From NCBI GenBank assembly GCA_015657535.1, contig JADHZB010002150.1, positions 23,188 to 87,187 of the forward strand: a stretch of 64,000 nt of DNA, given 5' to 3'. Below are positions 23,948-35,113 of this stretch, in pieces; within the stretch, counting starts at the first letter, position 1; the number at the start of each line of letters is the position of its first letter. The notes below the pieces were generated by a model, which had not been told where the DNA came from, did no database searches, and saw only the letters and a list, made by a program, of their open reading frames with translations. This DNA comes from Nephromyces sp. MM_2019 (lineage: Eukaryota > Apicomplexa > Aconoidasida > Nephromycida). Made by a program: the position numbers and the translations under genes.

Positions 23948-26900
23948 ATGGTCTTCAAAATTTTCAAGAGAGATCTGATTCTGTTCAGCTGCTTTTTATT
24001 AGCTTTCCTAAATGTGGTGTTTAATGTATGGGCCTATGCGACAAAAATTCAAGATCGACTTTCGGTGAGTACTTATAGCATAATAATAGATTTTGATCTA
24101 TATAATTAACCCAATTATAAGGTACTATCATTAAACAATTCTGAAACTCGGAGGAATATAAAAAGTGTAAACCAAGAGCTTTGGACGCAAAACCAAAATG
24201 AAACTTATATCAATTTGAACAAAGATGGAAGAATTTCTTTAAAATCAAAAGAAGGTAACGCAAAATTCAGCTTCATATATAATTAAAAAAATTTTTTTAG
24301 ATTATCAAAGTTCAAATGGCTTGCAAAAAGAGCAATTACATTTTGGTCCCAGTGATAAGAATATGGTATTACTATTAAATCTAAAGCTTACATGCAAATT
24401 GAATATATAAATATAAAACAATTAGAAAAGTTTTATTGAGATGAACAATGAGTATACACAGAAGGAGTATGGGAATAATGAAGTGGATTTCGAATTTGAT
24501 AATTTGTATAAACTTGTCAAAAATACTTCTGATTTGAGCTCACATCTAAGCCTGCAAGTCTCACTAAAGAATAAAGAGTACGAACAACTCAATGATTTAA
24601 GTACTATAGGATCGGGTTATATCCTTCATTTATACGAAGATGATGTATGTATAATATCAATCACTCTTGAGTGTACTTAATCATTTTATAAGAGTTTGAG
24701 ACCTAATCTGAGTATACACAAAGAAAAGTTGGAACTGACTGTTAATGATATCTTGTTACAGATCAATCCTAAAAGCACCAATTATAAGGTTTATAAGTAA
24801 TTTTCCTCGACTAAATTTCATTTATCTATTGCATTATAATTTTTTTAATTTAGATTAAAGCTAAAGCATTTATTAAATTCCACTCAAACAATGGATACAA
24901 ATTTGTTGCACATAATGTGAAAACCGATCTATCAATCACATTTGACGGGAAAGAAATAATAAAATCACCAGTACCGCCACTAATGGGAGCCGTCCATAGT
25001 TCTTTTTTTAAAGCTAAAGCAGACACCATGTATGAAATTAGCATAACAATGAGTTCCTACTGGGGATTACCTACATTTGATTTGGTGAATCCTATACTTA
25101 AAATTATATTCTAAACAAATATTGCTAAAATAATAGAAATTAAAATCTTCTGGATCAATTCAAGAGGCTCCTCAATACTTAATATTTCCTTATGTGAGTG
25201 AAATAATTGATATATCTTGCTTATGCTTTTTAGCTTATTTTAAAGGTAGATGAAAAGATATGTGTTAATGATAATTATAGGACGATTGATTGTAGCTTTA
25301 AATTTGACCAAATACCAACGAAAAATGGCTCTACAGCCGTCTTATGTCAGCCAGGTGAACAAGTTTTATAGTCTTAAAAAGTATATATAAACCTATGTTA
25401 AGGCTGTAAACAAGAAAGAAAGGCAGTAGCTTATGGAGAGCCATCATGCTATTCGCTCAAGTCATCTATATGCTATGCAGCAACACATTCAGGTAGCTAA
25501 TTTGAGAGCTAATTAAGTGATAGAATAACTTAAATACTTACTAAAGGCATTCTACCCGAGCAAGGAGGATTAGTGGAAATTATGGTATTAAAATACTCCC
25601 TGACTACTCTAATCATAACTCAAAATCCCTAGATCGACTCAAGCAAGTATCAAAAATTTTATCCTTCAACTTTTGGTGAAATGGAAACTAAAACCAGAGA
25701 GCTATCTGGTGAGACTCTAAATTTATCTATCGAGCACTTGAATTACATTCTTGTGATAAATACTCATACCAAAAGCTGGAGTCGGTTGTGGAACTATTAT
25801 GGCACCTCATTTTTTTAAAAACTTCCCCATTGGAGTTGGTAAAATAAATCTTATCAAACCCGGAAATTTGCTGACCACTAAAAATGGATTCTCAAATGGA
25901 TGGAGAGGAGTATTAAGTAATACAGAATTCTTACTATTATTGAAAACCAATTACAAGTAATACATATTAATAAAATCTGCTTATTGGATTTTTGAAATAT
26001 TTTTTAAGTGATATTTTATCCGATATCCAATTATCCAATCAAGTTTCAAAGCTATCAGGTTTACCTATAAAATTATGATTAAGTTAAAAAAAAATATTCA
26101 AAGGCTATTTGAGGAATGGTGATCAGTTTCTGGTTAAAAAAAGATTGTCTCGAAATGAACAATATGTGTCCGATGCCTTTATAGTTTTAAATGATCACAG
26201 CGATATTGAAATTACTTATCGAAATAGTGCATGGACAAAACGGACTTCTAAAGATTTGTAAAAGCCTTAATATATTTCACTATCAAAAAACAATAAAATC
26301 CCATAAGAATACTTTACTTAAAACACATGACAACATCTGATGAACAGGATTATCTATCGTTTTTTTTAAACTGCGAAGATAATTTACAAGGTGATATTTT
26401 TAAAAACCTAACCACTTCTAGTACCGTGGTTCGATGCCCGGCGAAATGCAAGGACAAGGAGATGTTTAAAGTTTTTGGCTATTTCACATATCACGAATCC
26501 TCATCTATATGTAGAGCTGCAATACACTCTGGAATAATATCCAACATTGGGGGGTAAATTTGAAATCCTCTATCTAGATAAAACGAAATCCAAAATTCTC
26601 TAAAAAGTCTTGTCAAGATAAACTTAATTAAGGGGTTACAAATCCCTGATATATTTAAAAATAAGTACACAGAGCGTAATGGTATAGAATCATGGGGCTT
26701 AGAAAATAAAGAATATGGCTTGACCTTCACTTTAAATGCAGTGACTGGATCAAATTGCTAGTAACATATTTTATATATTTAAGCAATAATTATAAAAAGT
26801 AATAGCTATAGAAAAGATTTTCATCTTAGCAGAATAGTTTCAGATTTCCAAAAAGGCAAATCTAATTATTTTGAATCCAGCAGCGATGATAACCAACCTT

Positions 26901-29123
26901 CGTTCGATAAAGTTAGTACTTGATATTATAACAAGTTTAATTTTGATTAGCGAAATTCCAAGATGAACTCCAAGCTTCAATCAAAAAATATCCTTGAGCT
27001 ATCCGAAGTAAACGCTTATAAATATTATTTACAGATTATCTGAAATCACGTATGATCATTAAGTTGGGCAGCTATTTTGAAAACCTAAATGTATCAACAA
27101 CACTTAAGTTTGGTGGTATCCCAAATATTTAGAGTTTACAATTGTAATTTTAAGTATAAATTATGTTTATAGAAATTATATCAGGTCGAAATTTAGCTAT
27201 GCTGAGAAGTGCTCAAAATCAAATGGAAAATGAGCAAAAAGAAACAATAGAAAAAATGCTAATTCTGAAGGAAAAATACAAGTCAAAATCACGGATGAAA
27301 GAGGAGCAAATATTACAGTTGAATGAGTTTCACCAAAACATGAGGGTTGTTGAGTCGGAACAATTTGAGGAAAAGTTCCAAGATAGCTACCTTTATAAGA
27401 GATATTTCACCATTGATCATAATACAATAAATGGTCCTTCAAACTGGGAAATAAAAAAAAATACTTTAGAGAAGGACTTCGTGTATAAAATAGTTGAATC
27501 AAGTCATATCAAAGCAGATATAGGAATAGGTAAATTATTCTAAGATTACTTTATAAAATATAGTATTGAAAAACCAAAGCAACAATGCTCATATTAAAAA
27601 ACAGGCTATTATCTAAGGGCACGGTAGAAACTGAAATAAGGTTTAAACATGGACTTGGCCACTTGGCAATAATATTTGGGTACACAAGTAACTTATCTTA
27701 TAAATCATTCAATATCATTGGAAATGGGACAGCTTACTTTGCTGAGATTAGTAACGTAACTCAAAATTATGACTTTATAATTAAAACTTCACTAAATCCA
27801 ATCAGGGGGTAGAGCAATTACCGGTAAACATTATACAGCATCAAGAAAGGCTAATAGATTGGACAAAACTTTCGGTGGCAATTAGGGAAAATGTGGGCTC
27901 ATGTTCTTCAATTTATGACTAATAAAATTAAAATTACTATCTCAGTACGTAAAGGCCATGGTTGGAGATCAAGAAATTCTCAAAGAGAATTTAAAATGGC
28001 TAATAAGTGGCGGAATTGGCCTAGGAATTAATAACGGAAAATCAACATTTGAGTGCAAAAATCTGCGTTTCCAAACTTTAGAAGAAGTTAAAAGCTATAA
28101 TTATGATAAGGTTAGTAACAAATATTTTTAGAGTGAGGAGTTCAACCAAATGAAAATAATTAGAAGCAACAAGCATTATGTGTTCCAGGGCCATTTCAAA
28201 CGTTGGATAAATACTGGGATTTTATTATTAGTAATAAAATTATGAAAAATAGCAATTAAAATTTAATCTCGCATGTTAAGCAAAGCCTGACTTAAGTGAG
28301 CAAAACCAGAAGGTACTTGAGCTATGTAAGGGAGTATTCAGAGAAGATTTCATAGGCCCAAAAGAGAAAAATTGGAGATTTGATCAAGGTTTATCTAAGC
28401 ACAATATAAAATTATATGGATCTCACATAAATATGATAGAAAATTTGTGGCAGTTGAAAAGTGAAATGAATGAATTTTACATCAAAGGATATGCCAGCCT
28501 GAAATCTAAAAAGTATTTATAATTCAGAAAAAAATTGTTTTTGGCTTATTTTCCCCAAGTGTCATAAAAGCTTATTTGTTGAGCTCAATTGGTTGTGCTT
28601 CCAAGAGTTATGAAATTGAACTTTCATTACGAATTCACCACCCATATGGAAAAGCTGGATTGATAACTTGGGAAAGTAATCTTAATCAATTTGAGCTAAT
28701 CTTTATTGACTCTATGGATGACAATTCTTCTAAAGTAACATTAAGAGCAATTTAAATAATCAATAGTTTAAGTTATGTATAGCTAACGATAGCTAGTGGC
28801 TCTGATGAGGAAGTGAAGAAATTTGATTATACTCTTAGTGAAAAGCCAGTTAGTTATTCTAAGTTGAGTCTAAAATTTTTATTGGTAGTTTAATTAGAAT
28901 GATAAAGAATGGCAATCACTTAAAGTGATCAGAAAAAGGAACCAGATAGATGTTTATTTTGAAATGTTAAAACTCTTTGGGATCCAATCATTAATTTTAA
29001 ACCCTAGTAAAATGGTAATCATCACAGTTAAAAAAATACTATTTAAATTCACAAATGTTTCAGGGGTTTGTTGTGCTGCAAGGCGAAGCTGATTTCAAGG
29101 AATTCAAAGTTGAATGGGATTAG
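23948..29123 (+). CDS. Secreted LCCL/PA14-domain protein of the apicomplexan CCp family
   Basis: Many-exon gene. The first exons are in phase: 23948-24064, 24122-24254, 24301-24365, 24426-24644, 24693-24788, 24854-25084, 25137-25193, 25246-25354, 25403-25492, 25547-25584; the chain continues to TAG at 29121-29123. Residues 1-31 form a signal peptide (basic start, then LILFSCFLLAFLNVVFNV). Exons at about 24.43-25.19 kb resemble PA14 (IKFHSNNGYKFVAHN, LSITFDGKEII, EAPQYLIFPY). LCCL 1 is at 25.33-25.58 kb (VAYGEPSCYSLKSSICYAAT). LCCL 2 is at 26.41-26.56 kb (CPAKCKDKEMFKVFGYFTYH, then SSSICRAAIHSGIISNIGG). A coiled segment (27.2-27.35 kb) and beta-rich NEC-like modules (27.4-28.1 and 28.35-28.75 kb) follow. 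In Plasmodium, CCp proteins form a complex on sexual stages. PA14 plus NEC points to CCp5/FNPA; that subtype is tentative and the later exon joins were not all checked. Confidence 0.85.
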
Positions 29124-29375
29124 AAAGATTATGATTATCGATCGAAGGCATCCTGAAATCGATATCAGCAACTAAGATGGGCGATATAATTGGAAAAAGA
29201 ATACTTTTATGACAAAAACTGTAATAAAATATAAGGAATGAGATTAAACTCGATTGTTCATCCCTAGCATAAGGGAAATGAGAATCGTGAAGGCTTGATA
29301 GTTGCTTATTATTTTGTAATATTTTAGACATGCTGCAAAATAACATTAAATAAAATAGTATAAATATTATTAATT

Positions 29376-30959
29376 TTACAAATACAATGAGTTGTAGTTA
29401 TACATAATTGAAGGATTGTGGCAACTTTTGACATACCTATTATGCCTAGTTAATAATAATAAAGATATTTGATCTGGATACTGGTCAATATCGTTCAGTG
29501 ATTTTATATATCCTAAAACGGTTGTGACATTGCTAGTATTATTAATATGTCTAATAGGGGAGAATAACTTAACAGACACTTGAAAGGTTTCAATTTTGGA
29601 GATGAAATTATGTAACAAATTTTGGATGTTCAATTTGATAAATTCGCTATTGTTTTGTTGTAGAGTGAAAGATAAGGTATCTGAGGAGAGTAGATTGTCT
29701 TTGTGTGTATAATTGCTAAACTTTTCAAAGTCAGGATTTTCATGCTGTTTGTGAGGTATTTCGTTATTAAGATAGCTCATATCATGTTTACAATCCCTTA
29801 TTATCAATTTTGGTGGATCATAATAAAGTGGGTGTCTGAGCTTTACCATCTCCGTATTTATACAGTCCAGGTGATAGTTATTTTTGGATAAAAATTTCCT
29901 ATAGCGTGAAAGTAAACCACCCTTAATAGCAGTTAGTTTCTTAGAGTTAGATCTTTTGCTTTCTTCTGAATTAGTAGATATTCTCGCAGTTTTTATCAAG
30001 TTTTTGACATGATTATTTTCGGAATCATAACTCGCATCTGGAATTGTGGAAGATATACGATTTGCGCGCTTCTTGCTGGATATGATGGAATGTTTGGTAT
30101 GATCTATGTGATGGGGTTTATTAAAAGTCTCAAAATCTCTATTATAAAGGAAATCAAACATATTAAATGACTTCTCTGCTAGTTGGGGTTTTTCGATAGA
30201 GACATTTTCAATAATTTTAGGAGGCCTTGATTCTGGGGTTGAATTCCTGAATGAAATAATAATTGGGTCATCAACATAAGCTTCATTGGTTAAATCATTG
30301 GGTGGGGTTTTGCTTTTGGGAAGTCTTGGGTTAAATATCTCATCTATAGAATAATGAATCTTGTTTTTTATAAGATTGCCTGTACAAGGATTTGATATCT
30401 CTGTAAGGGTTTCTCCATTAGTTAACTTGCTTTTTGATACAAATCTGCTAGACAAATTAGTAACTTTATGGCTTAAAGTTGTATCTATGGACGACAATTT
30501 GTGAATGATATCGCTTTGTTCTTTTGCAGAGCAATTATTTCCTTGATTCTTACTAGCAGAGTTATTCAAAAGAGATGAATTCAATCTTAGGTTGGATCTC
30601 TGAGTAATAATACTGTGACTTGTGATAGGTGCGACATCTTTATTAGGGTTAGGCAGGGGTGGAAGTTTGGCATTTTTTGATAAGTTATCATCAACAGGAT
30701 CATCGATGACACCTTTAACTTTTTCTTTAATCAGACTCTTCCGAAACAACTGAAAAGTATGATTTCCTGAAGTTTGTAGGTTACTAACATCCTTTGTTAC
30801 AGTTTCGAGTATTGAATTGGTAATTTTCATTGGCTGAGGTTTCTGCCTCTTAATGATTAAATTAAATAAGTTATTGGTAGAATTACTTTCGTTATCAATG
30901 CCTTGGTCCTCAGAAAGGATATCGGTTGGTGATGATTTACTTTCAGAAGCATCATACAT
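29376..30959 (-). CDS. Unrecognised 527-residue protein
   Basis: Single-exon ORF, convergent with the LCCL gene (252 bp between stops). I recognise no domain. Residues 1-320 are polar and low complexity, rich in S, N, K and P, with basic/proline patches (LIIKRQKPQPMKI, AKLPPLPNPNKD, FNPRLPKSKTPPND), as in nuclear or scaffold proteins. Residues about 340-400 are more ordered (GGLLSRYRKFLSKNNYHL, KLRHPLYYDPPKLIIRD). The last 100 residues alternate hydrophobic and polar positions (IQNLLHNFISKIETFQVSV, TTVLGYIKSLNDI) and may form a small C-terminal domain. No signal peptide or membrane segment. Length and codon use support coding; function is unknown. Confidence 0.8.
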   Translation of the reverse strand: MYDASESKSSPTDILSEDQGIDNESNSTNNLFNLIIKRQKPQPMKITNSILETVTKDVSNLQTSGNHTFQLFRKSLIKEKVKGVIDDPVDDNLSKNAKLPPLPNPNKDVAPITSHSIITQRSNLRLNSSLLNNSASKNQGNNCSAKEQSDIIHKLSSIDTTLSHKVTNLSSRFVSKSKLTNGETLTEISNPCTGNLIKNKIHYSIDEIFNPRLPKSKTPPNDLTNEAYVDDPIIISFRNSTPESRPPKIIENVSIEKPQLAEKSFNMFDFLYNRDFETFNKPHHIDHTKHSIISSKKRANRISSTIPDASYDSENNHVKNLIKTARISTNSEESKRSNSKKLTAIKGGLLSRYRKFLSKNNYHLDCINTEMVKLRHPLYYDPPKLIIRDCKHDMSYLNNEIPHKQHENPDFEKFSNYTHKDNLLSSDTLSFTLQQNNSEFIKLNIQNLLHNFISKIETFQVSVKLFSPIRHINNTSNVTTVLGYIKSLNDIDQYPDQISLLLLTRHNRYVKSCHNPSIMYNYNSLYL

Positions 30960-32070
30960 TTACTTAGTAGTGTAAAAATTCTAAGTGACTGTGATAACTT
31001 ATTTATGCCCTAAAACCATAGGCCTAAATTAACTAATGATCAAAAATTTATTTAGGCACATTTTTTATGTGTTTTACATTGAAAATATTTTATTGGTATA
31101 GATTCCTAGGAAAAATAATTTGATTGTGTTGTTTATGTATAATCTCAAATAAGCACATAATAATCTATATCATAATTGAAAATTTAGTTGTCACAAATTA
31201 AATGAAATATTAATGTGCAATTTTATCATCATAGTAAGGCCAGAATATCATGTCAGAAACGTTCAACAACACCCACTTATACCAAAAACTAATCTCATAC
31301 TAGTTACATAAATTAATAAAACAAATCCAATCTTTTGTAAATTTATGAGTTTTAGTAATTTATTATATGAGGGTAGAAGTTTGCTTCAATTTCTAGTAGT
31401 ACATAAAGGTTCCTTAAGTTAATGTCTGAACAAATTCTTTTAAAATAGATACTAGGTATTTTAAGGATTAGGGTTTAGGCTTTAATTTAGTCTAATATTT
31501 TATTATATATTCAAGATACAGAATAAATTCAGCTTAAGTGTGATACTTTAGAAGATATTTAAAAAGCAAGTTGATTTTAGCTTTGTAAACAACTGATAAG
31601 CAAATTTATGAAGTAAAAAAAATGAAAAATTTCATAAAATAATTTAAAGTAATTATTGATCAATAATATGATTTTAATGGATGGTTAGCACACTTTACTA
31701 TAGGAAAAAAAATTCATTATATAAATACGTTGGCCAATTGTTATTGCAATATAAACCATAGATAATGTCAAGCCATATCAATTTGTAGGACTTGTGGATT
31801 TAGTATGCGCTTTATTGCACAGAACAATACTTTTTATCTCAAGGATAGCTTAAAATATTAGCATTAAAATAATCCACAGTCTTACTATAAAATTATATTT
31901 TTTTAGTGATCAATATTATTTAAATCCTCTAAATATATTCTTATAGTCCAATTAATTCATTGATATAGTCTGAGTATAGCTATTGTACTTGTTAGCTTAG
32001 TTTTGATTGTTTTGGTGTAAAATTAAATTCCAAAATAACACAATGTTTGGTTCATTATAATAAACTAGGT
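30960..32070. other. Intergenic region, no gene seen
   Basis: About 1.1 kb of AT-rich sequence between two minus-strand genes. One telomere-like stretch (two TTAGGG-like units) near 31467-31478 is isolated and probably chance. Confidence 0.5.
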
Positions 32071-33609
32071 CTACAAAAACTTTTTCCAAATAAAATAAAT
32101 GTAAATAAGTGAGAAAATAGTTGAAATCATCGACCCAAAAACTAGGGAAAATATGAGATTAAAGATAAACATACATAGAACTGGGTATTCTCTCATGTAC
32201 CATCTTATCCCATCTAATCTTAATTCGAAGATTAAATTAGCTTCAAGTAGATGAAGTGATGGAATCATTTGTATCTCCGCGGACTGGATGTGTATAGGAT
32301 TAGGGTTAGAGGTTTCTAATAATAATTTTGAAGCGGGAAATTTCTCAATTAGATTCATTTTTATGTGAGTACCATCGCCGCTCAATCCAAACAATGTCGG
32401 TATGATTTCTAATACCGTGTTGATATTTTTGATAAAAGGATTTTGGATGCTCTTTACATAAGGCTTCGTTGATGATATCACTTTTTCTTGGTTTGAATTA
32501 ATCAAATCAATGTTGAACATTACTGGACCTGTGTTAAGATTGTGGGCTGAGCTTGGGTATGAAAATTGTAGATAGATGTCTAAGCTGAAGTCGTAGAGGT
32601 ACTGTTGGCTATGTGATGATATGGGTTTCGACTTGAAAATCCAAGCTAAAAACCTAAGTAGTTTGTGTTTCTTATCAGATTTTTCAGGCCAGTGATAAAA
32701 CCCGGGCTTATATTGCCATGTTTGGTTACTAAAATTTATAGATGAGGTTGCAAATGGAAAAAGTGCTTGATGTTCATATATATTTTGTATAGTTGGTATG
32801 CAAAAAGTGTCACCATTCTTATTAAATTTAGTTATTGAGCCACTTGGGCATTTATGTTTATCAACCTGAGTATTAGGATTAGTAGAATAATTCCCATACG
32901 GCTGAGTGTAATTTGAGTTTTTTAATGTCTGTTTATCAGCATTTGATGAGCTATTAGCATATTTCTCTAGTAGATCATAATCGATATCGTTCTTGAGATC
33001 ACATGTCCTTGATCTATTAGATTGATCTACATAGTAATCAGTGTAAAGCTTTGAACCAAAAGGAGCACTGGTTGCTTCCATATCCATCGATTCTTCAAAG
33101 ATGTGCGGTTCAAATTGATTTTTTTTGTTATATGTGTAAAAGAGATAGGATTTTGGATCGTTGTTAGTTGGGTTGCTTATAATAAATTTGTCTTGATCTT
33201 GGATAAGTGGATAGTAATTGAAATGTACAGGGTAACTCAAAATTTTTGGCGGAACAATCATCCATGATAGAAAAATGTACAAGAGTGATGATGTAGCTAG
33301 TGCCAGTATAAATGCAAATACAGTCAAGCAAAGTAGGGGTATGATTATTGTTAGCAGAAATTTTATAGGCTTCTTCAACTCAGTGTAGAATTTCCTTGTA
33401 AAGCTGATGCCCTCGTTGTGGGCTTGTGAGTGTAAAAGCGGGCCATGTCTTGTTTCTAAAGGTGAATACTGCCTAAATAGGTTTTGAGGGGTGTCATGGT
33501 TGTTTAAAGGATTCTGTATGTATTGCAAATCATCAAAGTCTAGAGTGATATTAGGATCTACTAGAGATGGGAAGGACCATTGCCTCCTCCTTCTCATGAT
33601 GCTTAACAA
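32071..33609 (-). CDS. BSCL2: Seipin (lipid-droplet biogenesis protein) with large luminal insertion
   Basis: ER membrane protein that organises lipid droplet formation at ER-droplet contacts. Single exon, 512 residues. A first membrane segment lies at about 84-118 (FLLTIIIPLLCLTVFAFILA), followed by the seipin-like VPPKILSYPVHFNYYPL. The luminal beta-sandwich is at about 343-470: LDIYLQFSYP, GPVMFNIDLINSNQEKVIS, IHIQSAEIQMIPSLHLLEA, NLIFELRLDGIRWYMREYPV. The second membrane segment is at about 475-508. This order matches seipin closely. Between VHFNYY and the sandwich sit about 195 extra residues (140-335), polar and with several N-glycosylation sequons (NRS, NSS, NYT, NYS, NFS, NQT). Yeast and human seipins have only a short linker there. 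Confidence 0.85.
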   Translation of the reverse strand: MLSIMRRRRQWSFPSLVDPNITLDFDDLQYIQNPLNNHDTPQNLFRQYSPLETRHGPLLHSQAHNEGISFTRKFYTELKKPIKFLLTIIIPLLCLTVFAFILALATSSLLYIFLSWMIVPPKILSYPVHFNYYPLIQDQDKFIISNPTNNDPKSYLFYTYNKKNQFEPHIFEESMDMEATSAPFGSKLYTDYYVDQSNRSRTCDLKNDIDYDLLEKYANSSSNADKQTLKNSNYTQPYGNYSTNPNTQVDKHKCPSGSITKFNKNGDTFCIPTIQNIYEHQALFPFATSSINFSNQTWQYKPGFYHWPEKSDKKHKLLRFLAWIFKSKPISSHSQQYLYDFSLDIYLQFSYPSSAHNLNTGPVMFNIDLINSNQEKVISSTKPYVKSIQNPFIKNINTVLEIIPTLFGLSGDGTHIKMNLIEKFPASKLLLETSNPNPIHIQSAEIQMIPSLHLLEANLIFELRLDGIRWYMREYPVLCMFIFNLIFSLVFGSMISTIFSLIYIYFIWKKFL

Positions 33610-35113
33610 TTGTCAAGGAGTACCATGCCAGAAATGTAATCGATTGCTATCTATATCACTAAAATACTATTTGTTATGGTTGTTTTCCATAGATTTCTAT
33701 CCTATTACTTATTATGCATATTACTATAACCCTTTTTAAGATAACTTAATGATATTTTGATCAATATAACTAGTTAAATCTACTTCATTTTAATACCTAT
33801 GTGTAATAATATATTGTATTAGCAATAATATATTATATTACCTATCAATCTGCCTGTTTAACTTCAATTTTATACCTATGTGTAATAATATATTGTATTA
33901 ACCATATCTGCTTGTTAAAGTATACCTAGATTTACTATCAGTGGCTAGTTTAATTTACCTTATTATTTATTAGTTCGTAAAACTGTTTCACTAGACATTT
34001 CTATATAATCTATGCTTTTATTTTAATTAAAATGGAATTCTATAATAATGAAATAATTTATTATTAAAATTGTGATAATAATAATTTGAGTGCATTTATT
34101 TACCTAGTCATCATATTACTAACGGAGTTGATAATTATATCTTATCTCTGCATAATTCAATTATAAATATTAATGTACTTGATTTTAAAGCAAAATGGAG
34201 GATTTTGAATTTATAAAACTGGTTGTTTATAGAATTTAATATATGAAAGAAAAGTCTTTAGTTGTTACATTATGGTGTGTTTTAAAATTTTACACTTCTG
34301 GTAGGAAATTATTATATATGATATGCAAGAAAATGATTACTATAAAATTTAAAGAATGAAAAAAGTTATTTGATGGACTTAGATATCTTAAAGTGAATGA
34401 ATTAGGTGAGATTATTTTTTATGCAACAAAAAAAATTATTTCCACTATTATTGTATAAAAATGTGGCTGTTTAAAATTACATGGACGTCAATAAGAATTC
34501 TGGTGAAAAATTATAAATGTTTATGTATTAAACATTTAATTTCTCCTTTACAGTTATTTGTGATTTACTATATATAATCAAAATCATTAGTTAAGTAGAT
34601 TATATAAAATGTATATTGTAGTGATGTTACAGTTTTAATAAAATGTTATATATAAAAAAAATTATAAATAAGCTGACTGTATGTACATTGTAACTTTTAT
34701 AGGGACAATTTAGATAAATATATTTATATATGTTAATTTCCGGTGAAGTATTTTTTTTACCACAAATTTAATTAAAAAGTTCTTGTCCTTTGCATATGTA
34801 TATATGGATAATAATAAGAAAAATTTGGGTCTTTAAATTCTATTTTATAGGGTATAGTAATTTGCTTATAAAAAAAAACCAATTTGGTGTTAGGTATAAA
34901 TTGACACATTAATATAATAGAGAAATGATATATATATATATAATTACCGGTTTTAGCATTGATAAAAAAAATTTTATAGATCTTTTTGGACCGTAAATAT
35001 TACATGTATAGATAGCTATTCTATTGTTAAAAAAATGTTACCTGATCGGATCATAAAATAAAAAGTTGTTAGTTAATGTAGAAATTTTATTAAGATACAA
35101 AACTAAAATTGAC
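33610..35113. other. Intergenic region with one short tandem repeat
   Basis: About 1.5 kb of AT-rich spacer between two minus-strand genes. Apart from the 79-bp-period duplication listed separately I see no gene or element. Confidence 0.5.
33781..33928. repeat. Two-copy tandem repeat, period about 79 bp
   Basis: The segment 33781-33821 recurs at 33860-33900 with very few differences; both contain ATACCTATGTGTAATAATAT and end TATTGTATTA. The remaining part of each unit is more diverged. It lies just upstream of the seipin gene. Confidence 0.75.

Noticed and set aside
31467..31478. Interstitial telomeric repeat
   Set aside because: Only two TTAGGG-like units; expected by chance in AT-rich DNA.
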